DNA of 13,959 nucleotides, taken from an uncultured Arcobacter sp. Its GTDB lineage: Bacteria > Campylobacterota > Campylobacteria > Campylobacterales > Arcobacteraceae. The position numbers and the translations under genes are program-made. The stretch lies in the NCBI GenBank assembly GCA_937860115.1, contig CALMBI010000013.1:1-13959 (forward strand). The letters run 5' to 3'. Positions 1-6,368 of this stretch are shown here, in pieces (within the stretch, counting starts at the first letter, position 1; the number at the start of each line of letters is the position of its first letter). The notes under the pieces are model-generated. The model was not told the origin of the DNA, did not search any database, and saw only the letters and a list, made by a program, of their open reading frames with translations.

Positions 1-44
1 TTTATAAAACAAATGGTATTTATATTAAAGAAACTATAAGAGCA

Positions 45-58
45 TTTTGGATAGAATC
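45..58 (+). promoter_or_regulatory. Putative sigma-70 promoter (-10 region) of rpsO
   Basis: TAGAAT at 52-57 is a one-mismatch -10 hexamer preceded by TTTTGGA. T-rich, TG-type extensions before the -10 are common in Campylobacterota, which often lack a recognisable -35; I see none at the expected spacing. Transcription would start around 63-65, giving a leader of about 48 nt before the rpsO start. The same 14 bases (TTTTGGATAGAATC) recur at 1414-1427. This is inference from motif and position only. Confidence 0.5.
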
Positions 59-66
59 CCAAACTT

Positions 67-81
67 TTACCATTGCGGTAA
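67..81 (+). promoter_or_regulatory. Small hairpin in the rpsO leader
   Basis: TTACC (67-71) and GGTAA (77-81) form a perfect 5-bp stem with the 5-nt loop ATTGC, close to the expected transcript 5' end and about 20 nt before the ribosome binding site. In several bacteria S15 represses its own mRNA by binding leader structures that differ between phyla. Whether this one does so is unproven; the stem is short and could be chance. Confidence 0.3.
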
Positions 82-100
82 TTGAATACTATACCAATCA

Positions 101-106
101 AGGAGG
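101..106 (+). promoter_or_regulatory. Consensus ribosome binding site that fixes the rpsO start
   Basis: AGGAGG lies 5 nt before the ATG at 112 but only 2 nt before the tandem ATG at 109, and it lies inside the longer open frame that begins at 82. It therefore argues for 112 as the true start, which also gives the usual S15 N-terminus (MALDQ). Confidence 0.85.
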
Positions 107-111
107 TCATG

Positions 112-384
112 ATGGCTTTAGATCAGGACATAAAACAAGAGATTATCTCAACATATAGAAGAGATGAAAAAGATACAGGTTCAGCAGAAGTTCAAATTGC
201 TTTATTAACAAAAAAAATCGCAGTATTAACTGACCACTTAAAAACAAACAAAAAAGATCACTCTTCAAGATTAGGTCTTTTAAAAATGGTAGGGAAAAGA
301 AAAAGACTTCTTACATATTTAAAAAGAACTAACTATGAGTCATTCACTAAATTAGTTCAAGATTTAGGAATCAGATCTAAATAA
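112..384 (+). CDS. rpsO: 30S ribosomal protein S15
   Basis: Encodes a 90-residue S15, the small-subunit protein that binds the central domain of 16S rRNA early in assembly and contributes to an intersubunit bridge. The full length matches the family (about 89 residues). Diagnostic stretches are DTGSAEVQIALLT (residues 22-34), the central KKDHSSRLGLLKMVGKRKRLL (positions 47-67, with the conserved H and SRLGL) and the ending YLKRTNYESF. The start at 112 is preferred over in-frame starts at 82 and 109 because the AGGAGG site is 5 nt upstream of it and the earlier residues do not belong to the family. The gene stands alone, with a promoter-like -10 before it and a strong hairpin terminator 22 nt after the stop. 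Identification is secure. Confidence 0.98.
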   Translation: MALDQDIKQEIISTYRRDEKDTGSAEVQIALLTKKIAVLTDHLKTNKKDHSSRLGLLKMVGKRKRLLTYLKRTNYESFTKLVQDLGIRSK

Positions 385-405
385 TTTTAGATTCTCTAAA
401 ACTAC

Positions 406-437
406 AAAGCCCAAGTGAAATTCACTTGGGCTTTTTT
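406..437 (+). terminator. Rho-independent terminator after rpsO
   Basis: GCCCAAGTG (409-417) pairs perfectly with CACTTGGGC (423-431) around the loop AAATT. Three flanking A-T pairs extend the stem and a run of six T follows at 432-437. It ends rpsO transcription. On the opposite strand the stem is followed only by TTTGTAGTTTT, so it may also weakly end transcripts of the minus-strand gene whose stop is at 468. Confidence 0.93.
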
Positions 438-467
438 ATTGCTTACAAAATAGGTCCAAAAGAGGAG

Positions 468-1316
468 CTATTTACTAGCTTTCTTTTTTATTGGTTTCTC
501 TATTATTGGAGCTTTATAAGTAAAATCTTTACTTCCAAGTGTTTTATAGAGATCTTCATTGAAATCAACTTTTAATGTATTGTTCCATGATTTGATAAGA
601 TATGATATCCATGGTTTTGAAACAGAAGTAAGATTGATCTTCTTAAGTACAATTGCTTTTCTTTTATTTGCTGTATAAAGATCATAAGAGGCTATTTCAA
701 AAGAGAGGTTTTTACTTCCTTTAAGTTTTATATCAGCTTTTATAGTTTTATTTTTGATTTCAAATTTTTTGATTTCAAAAAACTTTTTATTGAAATTATA
801 GGCTAACGGATTAAATGTTACAGGTGTAACATTATCATAGAGTTTTTGTGTTGCTGGTTTGATCGATTCTAAAAAATCAGAGATACTCAAATAATTTGGC
901 AATACAATATATGGATCTCTTTTGAGTGAATCGTGCACTACATAATCTATCCAAGGGATATTAAAAGCTACATTTATTTTGTCTAATACTATATATTGAT
1001 CATCTTTAGAATAACCCCACTCTAAATCTTTTAGAGTTCCACTTAAAATTTTATTTTCACCATTTAAAAATATAGTCATCGTTACTGCATTTGATTTTGT
1101 GTTTTTCGTAAGGGTTTGAATCTCGATAAATTTTTTATCTAATGATGCATTCATTCCATTAATAAGTGTCTTATCCATATCAACAATGTTTTGCTTTTTA
1201 AAAGATGGAGCTTTTTTTTGAATTGTTTTGGTAGAAAATACTTTTGGCTCTGATGTTTGGATACTAAAAAGAGTAGTAGTGCACAATAGTGCTGTAACTA
1301 AAATTTGTTTTTTCAT
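468..1316 (-). CDS. Secreted protein of unknown function with two copies of one module
   Basis: I do not recognise a named family with certainty. The 282-residue product starts with a Sec-type signal (MKKQ, then a hydrophobic stretch to about residue 19). Cys12 sits inside the hydrophobic core after ALL, which is not a good lipobox, so a soluble periplasmic protein is more likely than a lipoprotein. The mature part holds two related segments, about 61-150 and 178-262: each begins KKF(I/F)EI, has an I-x-L-x-G strand, then IVLxKIN and, 5-7 residues on, PWI-x-Y. The alternating beta pattern and PWI motif resemble lipid-binding-like envelope proteins such as the YceB/DUF1439 group, but that is only a guess. 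The C-terminus is Lys-rich (KPIKKKASK). AGAGGA lies 6 nt before the ATG, supporting the start. It is a single gene with its own promoter. Confidence 0.75.
   Translation of the reverse strand: MKKQILVTALLCTTTLFSIQTSEPKVFSTKTIQKKAPSFKKQNIVDMDKTLINGMNASLDKKFIEIQTLTKNTKSNAVTMTIFLNGENKILSGTLKDLEWGYSKDDQYIVLDKINVAFNIPWIDYVVHDSLKRDPYIVLPNYLSISDFLESIKPATQKLYDNVTPVTFNPLAYNFNKKFFEIKKFEIKNKTIKADIKLKGSKNLSFEIASYDLYTANKRKAIVLKKINLTSVSKPWISYLIKSWNNTLKVDFNEDLYKTLGSKDFTYKAPIIEKPIKKKASK
531..1136 (-). repeat. Internal protein duplication (two ~85-residue modules)
   Basis: Residues 61-150 and 178-262 of the secreted protein align by eye over their length: KKFIEI / KKFFEI, IFLNG / IKLKG, IVLDKIN / IVLKKIN and PWIDY / PWISY fall in the same order and nearly the same spacing. 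The copies are diverged at the DNA level, so the duplication is old and the pair probably folds as two similar lobes or one pseudo-symmetric barrel. Confidence 0.65.
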
Positions 1317-1342
1317 TTGTGTCCTCTATTTATTTTTATGTG

Positions 1343-1376
1343 ATTATAAGAAAGAAGAATTTCATTATGATGTCAA
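1343..1376 (-). promoter_or_regulatory. Putative promoter of the secreted-protein gene
   Basis: Read on the minus strand, a perfect TATAAT lies at 1348-1343 and a perfect TTGACA at 1376-1371. The spacer is 22 nt, longer than the 16-18 usual for a -35/-10 pair, so the TTGACA may not act as a -35; Campylobacterota promoters often need only the -10. Transcription would start near 1336, about 20 nt before the ATG. Confidence 0.55.
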
Positions 1377-1394
1377 AATAAATATTTATTTTGA
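1373..1394. promoter_or_regulatory. 22-bp perfect palindrome upstream of the secreted-protein gene
   Basis: The half-site TCAAAATAAAT (1373-1383) is followed directly by its exact reverse complement (1384-1394). It overlaps the TTGACA-like element and is centred about 47 bp upstream of the predicted start of the gene ending at 468. It also lies 4 nt past the stop of the PP-loop gene ending at 1398. It could be an operator for a dimeric regulator or an AT-only hairpin closing the long operon. No specific regulator can be named. Confidence 0.45.
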
Positions 1395-1397
1395 TTT

Positions 1398-2375
1398 TTA
1401 CATCAAGAGATATTTTTGGATAGAATCTTTAGAATCTAGCTTTGTTCCCTCTAAGATAAACTCACCAAAATTGACTTGATAGAGTTTACCAGATTCAGTT
1501 TTTCCATAAGAGATAATAAAGCTTGCGGCTAGTTGTTTGTCACCTTCTGTAGCATTTTTTTCAAACAATGCTAAAGGTCCTGTAGCATCTACAATTCTCC
1601 CTTTGAGGTATTTTTTACTTGAAGTTTGTTCAAGTCTTTCATTATCCTCTTGGTTTCTTCCTATAATAAGTTTTGCACCATCAGGGAGTCTTAGTTGTCG
1701 TCCAACTTTTAAAGTATCTATGTCATCAACTTCAAGTGTATCATGTGCTACAAAATCTCTCAAACGATTACTAAATTGAACGTCAGTTAAAAGGCATCCT
1801 CCAGCAGGTGGTTCAAAATTTTCTAATCCAATCTCCTTTGCTAAAGCTAACTGAACAGATCTTCCTCTCCCCCAGATATCCATTAATTTTTCTCTATCGA
1901 TCCATCCTTCACGTTCTGGTTTTGTGATAGGTAGAAGTTTTGCACTGAGTGGTCTTACAACTAAATCATCATGCAAGCTTAGTTTTTGAACTATACCAAG
2001 AGCATCTTTATTTTGACTCATTGGTCGTTGCCCTAAAACTTCTCCACTGATCATAAATGAAGCATCGTATTTTTCTAAAAGGGCTGCTGTATGTCTAAAC
2101 ATAAATCCATGACAATCGATACAAGGATTGAAGTTTTTACCATATCCATATTTTGGCTCAAATAAAACTTCATCAAGATATTTTTCTTTTAGATCAAGCA
2201 CTTCAAACTGTGCCCCTATAAAATCACACTTTTCTTTCATATAGGATACTCTATCATTAAGAGATCCAAATCCTGTATTGACATGGATAGCCATAACCTC
2301 TATCCCTTGATCGATCATCAATTTCATAGATAAAATCGAGTCTAATCCCCCACTAAATAATGCTAACGCTTTCAT
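1398..2375 (-). CDS. PP-loop ATPase, ThiI/MnmA-like, probable tRNA thiolation enzyme
   Basis: The 325-residue protein opens with an adenylation PP-loop, SGGLDS (8-13), as in ThiI, MnmA and TtuA, which activate a tRNA uridine with ATP before sulfur insertion. Cys85-x-x-Cys88 lies in NPCIDCHGFM, followed by GEVLGQRPMSQ (111-121), which recalls the ThiI GE-x-LGQ motif. PPAGGCLLTD supplies Cys194. CxxC plus one distant Cys is the ligand set of [4Fe-4S]-dependent thiolases, so a cluster is likely but inferred. The C-terminal part (about 205-325, with VGRQLRL and IIGRNQEDNERL) resembles the NFACT-R-like RNA-binding domain found on such proteins. There is no THUMP domain or rhodanese tail as in E. 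coli ThiI. It is the last gene of the operon, with its ATG directly after the envC-like stop (TAGATG). Database names for this group vary; the exact modified base is unknown. Confidence 0.8.
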   Translation of the reverse strand: MKALALFSGGLDSILSMKLMIDQGIEVMAIHVNTGFGSLNDRVSYMKEKCDFIGAQFEVLDLKEKYLDEVLFEPKYGYGKNFNPCIDCHGFMFRHTAALLEKYDASFMISGEVLGQRPMSQNKDALGIVQKLSLHDDLVVRPLSAKLLPITKPEREGWIDREKLMDIWGRGRSVQLALAKEIGLENFEPPAGGCLLTDVQFSNRLRDFVAHDTLEVDDIDTLKVGRQLRLPDGAKLIIGRNQEDNERLEQTSSKKYLKGRIVDATGPLALFEKNATEGDKQLAASFIISYGKTESGKLYQVNFGEFILEGTKLDSKDSIQKYLLM

Positions 2376-3713
2376 CTAAAATAACTCCAATGGATTTAAA
2401 TATTTATTGTTTTTTGTTGCTTGAAATACTAAAGTATTCTCAATTCTTCCTACCACATACCCTTGTGGTATCACTTTCCCAACACTAAGAGTTGGTGCAA
2501 TTTGACTCAGCTGTGAATAGATCGTATGGACATCTCCACTATGTTTTAAGATAACAACATTTCCTAGTGATCCTGCGTCATTTTTTGCATATACCACTTG
2601 CCCTTTAAGAGCACTATATACTTTTTCATTTGGTGTTTTAGATCGAAGTGATACAGATTCATTAAATAATTCAATTTTATAAATAGGATCAAGATATGGA
2701 CCAAATTTTTTAGTCACTGTATAAGAACTGAGTGGAGCTTGCATCTTAATATCTTTTGAATCTGATATTTTGATCCCTTGATTTGTATTCCCCATATTTC
2801 GTACTTTTATATCAGCATCCTCTTCTAACATCTCACGAGAGAGTAATCGAATATCTTTTGATTGACTATCTTCTTCTAGAGTATTTTCATTTGTTTGATT
2901 TGTAGTATTTGTTTTTTTTGCTTTTGCAGCTGCTAATTTTTCCTGTCTCTCTCTGTCTTTTTTCGCTTTTAGTTCAGCACGTTTTATTTTTTCTAGTTCA
3001 GTCTCTTTTACGATATTGAGTTTACTGAGTAGAGAATTGAGTTGATTTTGTTTTTTGACAATCGCTTTAAGCTCTTTTTGGTACTCAAGATGTTTTGCTT
3101 TGAGATTATCAATAGATTGTGCTTGCTCAATTTTGAGTTCTTTAAATCTTTTTTCTTCAGCAAGTGCAGCATTGATAAATTTTTCTAATTCTACTTTTTG
3201 AGCGTCATTGTCATTTTTTTGATTTGTGATTTGAAAATATTCTATGTTTGATTTAATGATATTTTCTTTTGCATTTTCAAAAATGAGTTTGTATTTTTCT
3301 TTTTCTATCACTTCATTCACAGTTTTTTTATTGAGTAGTTCACGACCTATCGTTGCTGTGTATTTATTCACAACAGAATCAACTATTCTCTCTTCAATTG
3401 AAGTTTTGTATTGTTCAATAATTTTAGATTTTTGAGTAAGTTGTTCTATCTCTTTTTTTGCAATTTCTAGTTTTTCTTTATTTGCTGCGATATTTTGGCT
3501 GATTTTTTTAAGATTAGAATCTATCGATTGATATTTTTTTTCCTCTTCAGAAAGTGCATTTGCTAAGACTTTAATCTTTTCGTTTGTTTTGCTTTGTTCC
3601 TCTTTTTTGGCATCTAGAATATTCTTGTTGTATTCAATTTTTTGATTGATTTTTTTAAGATCAGCACTGATAAGGAGAGCTGTAAATACAACAAATAAAA
3701 AGAGTAATTTCAT
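2376..3713 (-). CDS. envC: EnvC-like amidase activator (coiled coil plus degenerate LytM domain)
   Basis: The 445-residue protein has a signal peptide (1-17, cleavage near ISA|DLK), a long charged coiled-coil region (about 18-265), a low-complexity Lys/Ala and Asn/Thr linker (about 245-285) and a C-terminal LytM/M23 fold (about 325-445; VYSALKGQVVYA, GNVVILKHSG, VGKVIPQGYVVG). Active M23 enzymes bind zinc through H-x3-D and H-x-H. Here the first site reads IYKIELFNESV and the second TLVFQATKN, so all ligands are missing. That matches E. coli EnvC, which does not cut peptidoglycan but activates amidases when FtsEX pulls on its coiled coil. Its place directly after ftsE and ftsX (3-nt gap) supports this role in separating daughter cells. 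The ribosome binding site is weak (AGG about 13 nt upstream), suggesting translational coupling to ftsX. The order matches Cj1275c/HP0750 as I recall. The amidase partner is outside the window. Confidence 0.85.
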   Translation of the reverse strand: MKLLFLFVVFTALLISADLKKINQKIEYNKNILDAKKEEQSKTNEKIKVLANALSEEEKKYQSIDSNLKKISQNIAANKEKLEIAKKEIEQLTQKSKIIEQYKTSIEERIVDSVVNKYTATIGRELLNKKTVNEVIEKEKYKLIFENAKENIIKSNIEYFQITNQKNDNDAQKVELEKFINAALAEEKRFKELKIEQAQSIDNLKAKHLEYQKELKAIVKKQNQLNSLLSKLNIVKETELEKIKRAELKAKKDRERQEKLAAAKAKKTNTTNQTNENTLEEDSQSKDIRLLSREMLEEDADIKVRNMGNTNQGIKISDSKDIKMQAPLSSYTVTKKFGPYLDPIYKIELFNESVSLRSKTPNEKVYSALKGQVVYAKNDAGSLGNVVILKHSGDVHTIYSQLSQIAPTLSVGKVIPQGYVVGRIENTLVFQATKNNKYLNPLELF

Positions 3714-3716
3714 ATT

Positions 3717-4532
3717 TTATTTAAACCTATTTTTTATCAGTACACCAAATACAGTTACAAATGAGATCACAAGAGAGATAAGAAAAACAGCGCTCACTTC
3801 TAAAATAGTATAATCAATTTTATGCTGCATAATAAGTTTTGTAATTTCAGGTGAAAAAACCATATCAACATTTTCATGTATATAATAGACACTTCCTACA
3901 ACAACAATAGCAGAAAAAAGTGCACTCAAAAGCGCCATTTTTATAATTGGTTTTGCACCATAAAGGAGTGATCCACCATGAAGATTTATGATTTGTAATC
4001 TTTCATAATGTTCATAAAACCAAATATTGATCTGATTTGCTATGATAAATAGTGTAAAAATCCCCATAAATAAAAACATTGTTATAGATACACTCTCTAT
4101 AAAAAGAAAAAGAGAATAAACATTATCATGATCTTTTGAAAAGGTCTCTACAGATTTGATCCCGTTGATTTTATGGAGTTCATTTTTTATTTTTTCTAAC
4201 GCTGAAGATGTTGGAAATTTATTGAGTGAAATAGTGAAAAAATAGGGTAATTTCACTTCTAAAAGAGCATATGATCCATCAGAGACTTCATTTTTAAGAT
4301 CTTTTAAGATCTGATCTCTTGGAAGTGGTTTGAGTTCTTTTAGGTCAATCGAAGTATATTTTTTGATATCTTCCTGCGTAACAGGTGCTGATGTAACAAT
4401 CACTATTGAATAGTCATTTGTGATAAAAGTTTCATATTTTTCTATCATTTTTGAAATAGAAATATAGATAGCAAATGAAAATAACATAATAATAAGTGGT
4501 AAACTAAACGATAAAAATCTTTTAAGATTCAT
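3717..4532 (-). CDS. ftsX: Cell-division protein FtsX (membrane subunit of FtsEX)
   Basis: FtsX is the transmembrane half of the FtsEX ABC-type complex, which uses ATP hydrolysis to switch periplasmic amidase activators at the septum. The 271-residue product shows the family's layout: one membrane segment (8-27), a periplasmic domain (about 30-138), then three more segments (about 139-167, 198-217 and 244-266). Between the second and third, NIWFYEHYERLQIINLHGGS (169-188) is the usual cytoplasmic coupling region. An in-frame start at 4577 would add 15 residues inside ftsE and has no good ribosome site. The ATG at 4532 has GGAG 6 nt upstream and gives the family's N-terminus, so I chose it. It overlaps the end of ftsE by 11 nt, implying coupled translation and matched amounts of the two subunits. 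Confidence 0.92.
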   Translation of the reverse strand: MNLKRFLSFSLPLIIMLFSFAIYISISKMIEKYETFITNDYSIVIVTSAPVTQEDIKKYTSIDLKELKPLPRDQILKDLKNEVSDGSYALLEVKLPYFFTISLNKFPTSSALEKIKNELHKINGIKSVETFSKDHDNVYSLFLFIESVSITMFLFMGIFTLFIIANQINIWFYEHYERLQIINLHGGSLLYGAKPIIKMALLSALFSAIVVVGSVYYIHENVDMVFSPEITKLIMQHKIDYTILEVSAVFLISLVISFVTVFGVLIKNRFK

Positions 4533-5181
4533 AAATATCTCCAGACAAAATATCGAATTTTCTAAAACTAAGTCCAAAATTATCAGGTATTCTATGTGTA
4601 ACTACAATCACAGTGATCCCTAGTTGCTCATTTGCCTTTCTAAGTAGACTCCAGATAACTTCAGCAGAATAATCATCAAGATTTCCTGTTGGTTCATCTG
4701 CTAGGATAAGTTTTGGATTGTGTGCTAAAGCTCTAGCAACTGCAACTCTTTGTTGCTCGCCACCACTGAGTTCATATGGATAAACTGAACCTTTTGAGCT
4801 TAATTTTACATGCTTTAAAAGTTTAACAGCTTGAGCTAAAGAGAGTTTATCGTTATAACCATTGAGTCTGAGAGGCAACATGATATTCTCTTCTACTGTG
4901 TATTCTTTAATAAGTTTATAATCTTGAAAGATAATCCCTATATTTTTTCTAAGCTCTCTTAATTTTCCATTACTTGCTTTTGCAATGTTGAGTTTATTGA
5001 CTAAGAGTGTTCCTGCTGTTGGTTTGAGCTCTCCATAAAATGATTTTAAAAGAGTCGATTTACCACTACCACTTGAACCTGTAATAAAAACAAAATCACC
5101 CTGTTTAATATGGAATTTTCCATTATGGATGATATCTTTTTTCTTATCGTATGTTAAAGAAATTTCATTCGCTAAAATCAT
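4522..5181 (-). CDS. ftsE: Cell-division ATP-binding protein FtsE
   Basis: The 219-residue cytoplasmic ABC ATPase pairs with FtsX. All nucleotide-binding motifs are intact: Walker A GSSGSGKST (35-43), Q-loop Gln86 in IIFQDYKL, signature LSGGEQQR (138-145), Walker B LILADEP (158-164), D-loop GNLDD and switch His196 in VVTHR. The length and close resemblance to LolD/MacB-type ATPases are normal for FtsE; the adjacent ftsX decides the name. The start overlaps the trmB stop as ATGA (5178-5181), and the region before it offers only a weak ribosome site, so translation probably couples to trmB. The expected role is to power the conformational change that lets the EnvC-like protein turn on a septal amidase. 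Confidence 0.95.
   Translation of the reverse strand: MILANEISLTYDKKKDIIHNGKFHIKQGDFVFITGSSGSGKSTLLKSFYGELKPTAGTLLVNKLNIAKASNGKLRELRKNIGIIFQDYKLIKEYTVEENIMLPLRLNGYNDKLSLAQAVKLLKHVKLSSKGSVYPYELSGGEQQRVAVARALAHNPKLILADEPTGNLDDYSAEVIWSLLRKANEQLGITVIVVTHRIPDNFGLSFRKFDILSGDIYES
4539..4542 (-). promoter_or_regulatory. Ribosome binding site that fixes the ftsX start
   Basis: GGAG inside the last codons of ftsE (the Gly-Asp codons of GDIYES) lies 6 nt before the ATG at 4532. It supports this start over the upstream in-frame codon at 4577. Confidence 0.75.
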
Positions 5182-6356
5182 TCAAAACTACCACTTTCAA
5201 ATATAGATTCTATTAATTTATGTGCTTTATGATTTGCACTCGTTGGGACTGGACGTGAAACAAAATAATTGATATTTTTATCTTCAACTAAAAGGTACAC
5301 ACAAAACGGTTTATTAAAACTTCCCATACTAATATGGATAAGGCCACTCTTGTCACTTAACTCAAAAGAATATGTAAAATGAACCATATACCCATCTTTT
5401 ACAAGGGGCTTTCTTGTAAATAGATTTTGAAGCTCACTAAAATTAAAACGGTTTTTTACATGAAATATAAAATCTGTATCAAGTTTTATTGATGGTGAGT
5501 TTGTATCAGAGTAGATAGTAAGATCCCAAATATCTTTCCCCATCCTCTTCCATCTATCTTCATATTTGCTACTCACTTCTAAAGATTGATTTTTGACTAT
5601 AGTACTTTTTTGTGTGTAACTCTCATATAATTCTTTTGAATATTCGTAGTAAAGTGGGCTATCTGTTCGTAGTTCAAGTGTTCCATCAATTTTTAGAACT
5701 CTTAAAGATTCATCAATAAACTCTTTGCTCATTACTCTTCTATGTGGTTTTTTATCCCAAGGGACTGGAAAATGTACAAAGATTTGACTTAATGAATTTG
5801 ATTCTATAAACTCTAAAAATAATCTTGCATCATAATTAACAATATAGATATTCTCAATCTCTTCAATTCTTATTTGTTTTAAGACTTGCTCTATTGAAGG
5901 TGTGTGTATCTCTAATCCAATATAGATTTTGTCTTTATTTGTTTTGGCTTGATAGAGTAAGTGTCTGCCACTTCCAAAACCAACCTCTACACATATCTCT
6001 TTTGAAGTGTGAAAATCATCTACAAAATAATTGATATCTTTGAGATACTCTTTTTGTGGTTCAAGTTTTGTAGTATGGATAGTAATATTTGAAGAGATCA
6101 CCTCACACTTACTTAGTTTGATATAAGCATGAAGTGCTTTTTTAGCCAAAATAATAGGTGCTACTTTGGTTGTTACATCAAGTTTGATAAGATCATTGCC
6201 ATTTTTTTCTAATTTTGTAAGTAAAAATGTTTTAGCTTCTACCCTGACACATATCTTATCTTCTTTTGGTGAATGTGCTATAAAATCAAAAAAAACTCCA
6301 TCTATATGTGATGGAGTTTGAATTGAATTATGTTTTTTAGTAATAATATGAGGCAT
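5178..6356 (-). CDS. trmB: tRNA (guanine-N7-)-methyltransferase, long form
   Basis: TrmB makes N7-methylguanosine at position 46 of the tRNA variable loop using S-adenosylmethionine. The core sits at about 118-285: SAM motif EVGFGSGRHL (124-133), the acidic GLEIH strand end (147-151), the catalytic-region motif FVHFPVPWDKKPHRR (193-207; usual FPDPWPKKRH), ELRTDS (228-233) and SKYEDRW (263-269, in place of TKFE-x-R). At 392 residues it is far longer than E. coli TrmB (about 239), with roughly 115 extra residues in front and 105 behind that I cannot assign. Campylobacterota TrmB proteins are this length as I recall, so it is a lineage form, not a local fusion. The start is 12 nt after the flpA stop; AGG lies about 12 nt upstream, so the ribosome site is poor. 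It shares the operon with ftsE, a conserved but functionally unexplained pairing. Confidence 0.93.
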   Translation of the reverse strand: MPHIITKKHNSIQTPSHIDGVFFDFIAHSPKEDKICVRVEAKTFLLTKLEKNGNDLIKLDVTTKVAPIILAKKALHAYIKLSKCEVISSNITIHTTKLEPQKEYLKDINYFVDDFHTSKEICVEVGFGSGRHLLYQAKTNKDKIYIGLEIHTPSIEQVLKQIRIEEIENIYIVNYDARLFLEFIESNSLSQIFVHFPVPWDKKPHRRVMSKEFIDESLRVLKIDGTLELRTDSPLYYEYSKELYESYTQKSTIVKNQSLEVSSKYEDRWKRMGKDIWDLTIYSDTNSPSIKLDTDFIFHVKNRFNFSELQNLFTRKPLVKDGYMVHFTYSFELSDKSGLIHISMGSFNKPFCVYLLVEDKNINYFVSRPVPTSANHKAHKLIESIFESGSFE

Positions 6357-6368
6357 TAATGATTGTAC

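Noticed and set aside
82..111. Longer rpsO reading frame starting at 82
   Set aside because: The ten extra residues are not part of the S15 family, and the AGGAGG site lies inside this extension 5 nt before the ATG at 112.
1228..1479. 83-codon open frame on + opposite the secreted-protein start and the PP-loop 3' end
   Set aside because: It overlaps two well-supported genes and a promoter region on the other strand, has no ribosome site, and its translation resembles no family.
2376..3713. Active M23 endopeptidase as the product
   Set aside because: The LytM fold is present, but none of the zinc-binding His/Asp residues can be found at the expected positions.
4533..4577. Longer ftsX frame starting at 4577
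   Set aside because: It lies wholly inside ftsE, has no good ribosome site, and adds residues not expected for FtsX; GGAG precedes the ATG at 4532.
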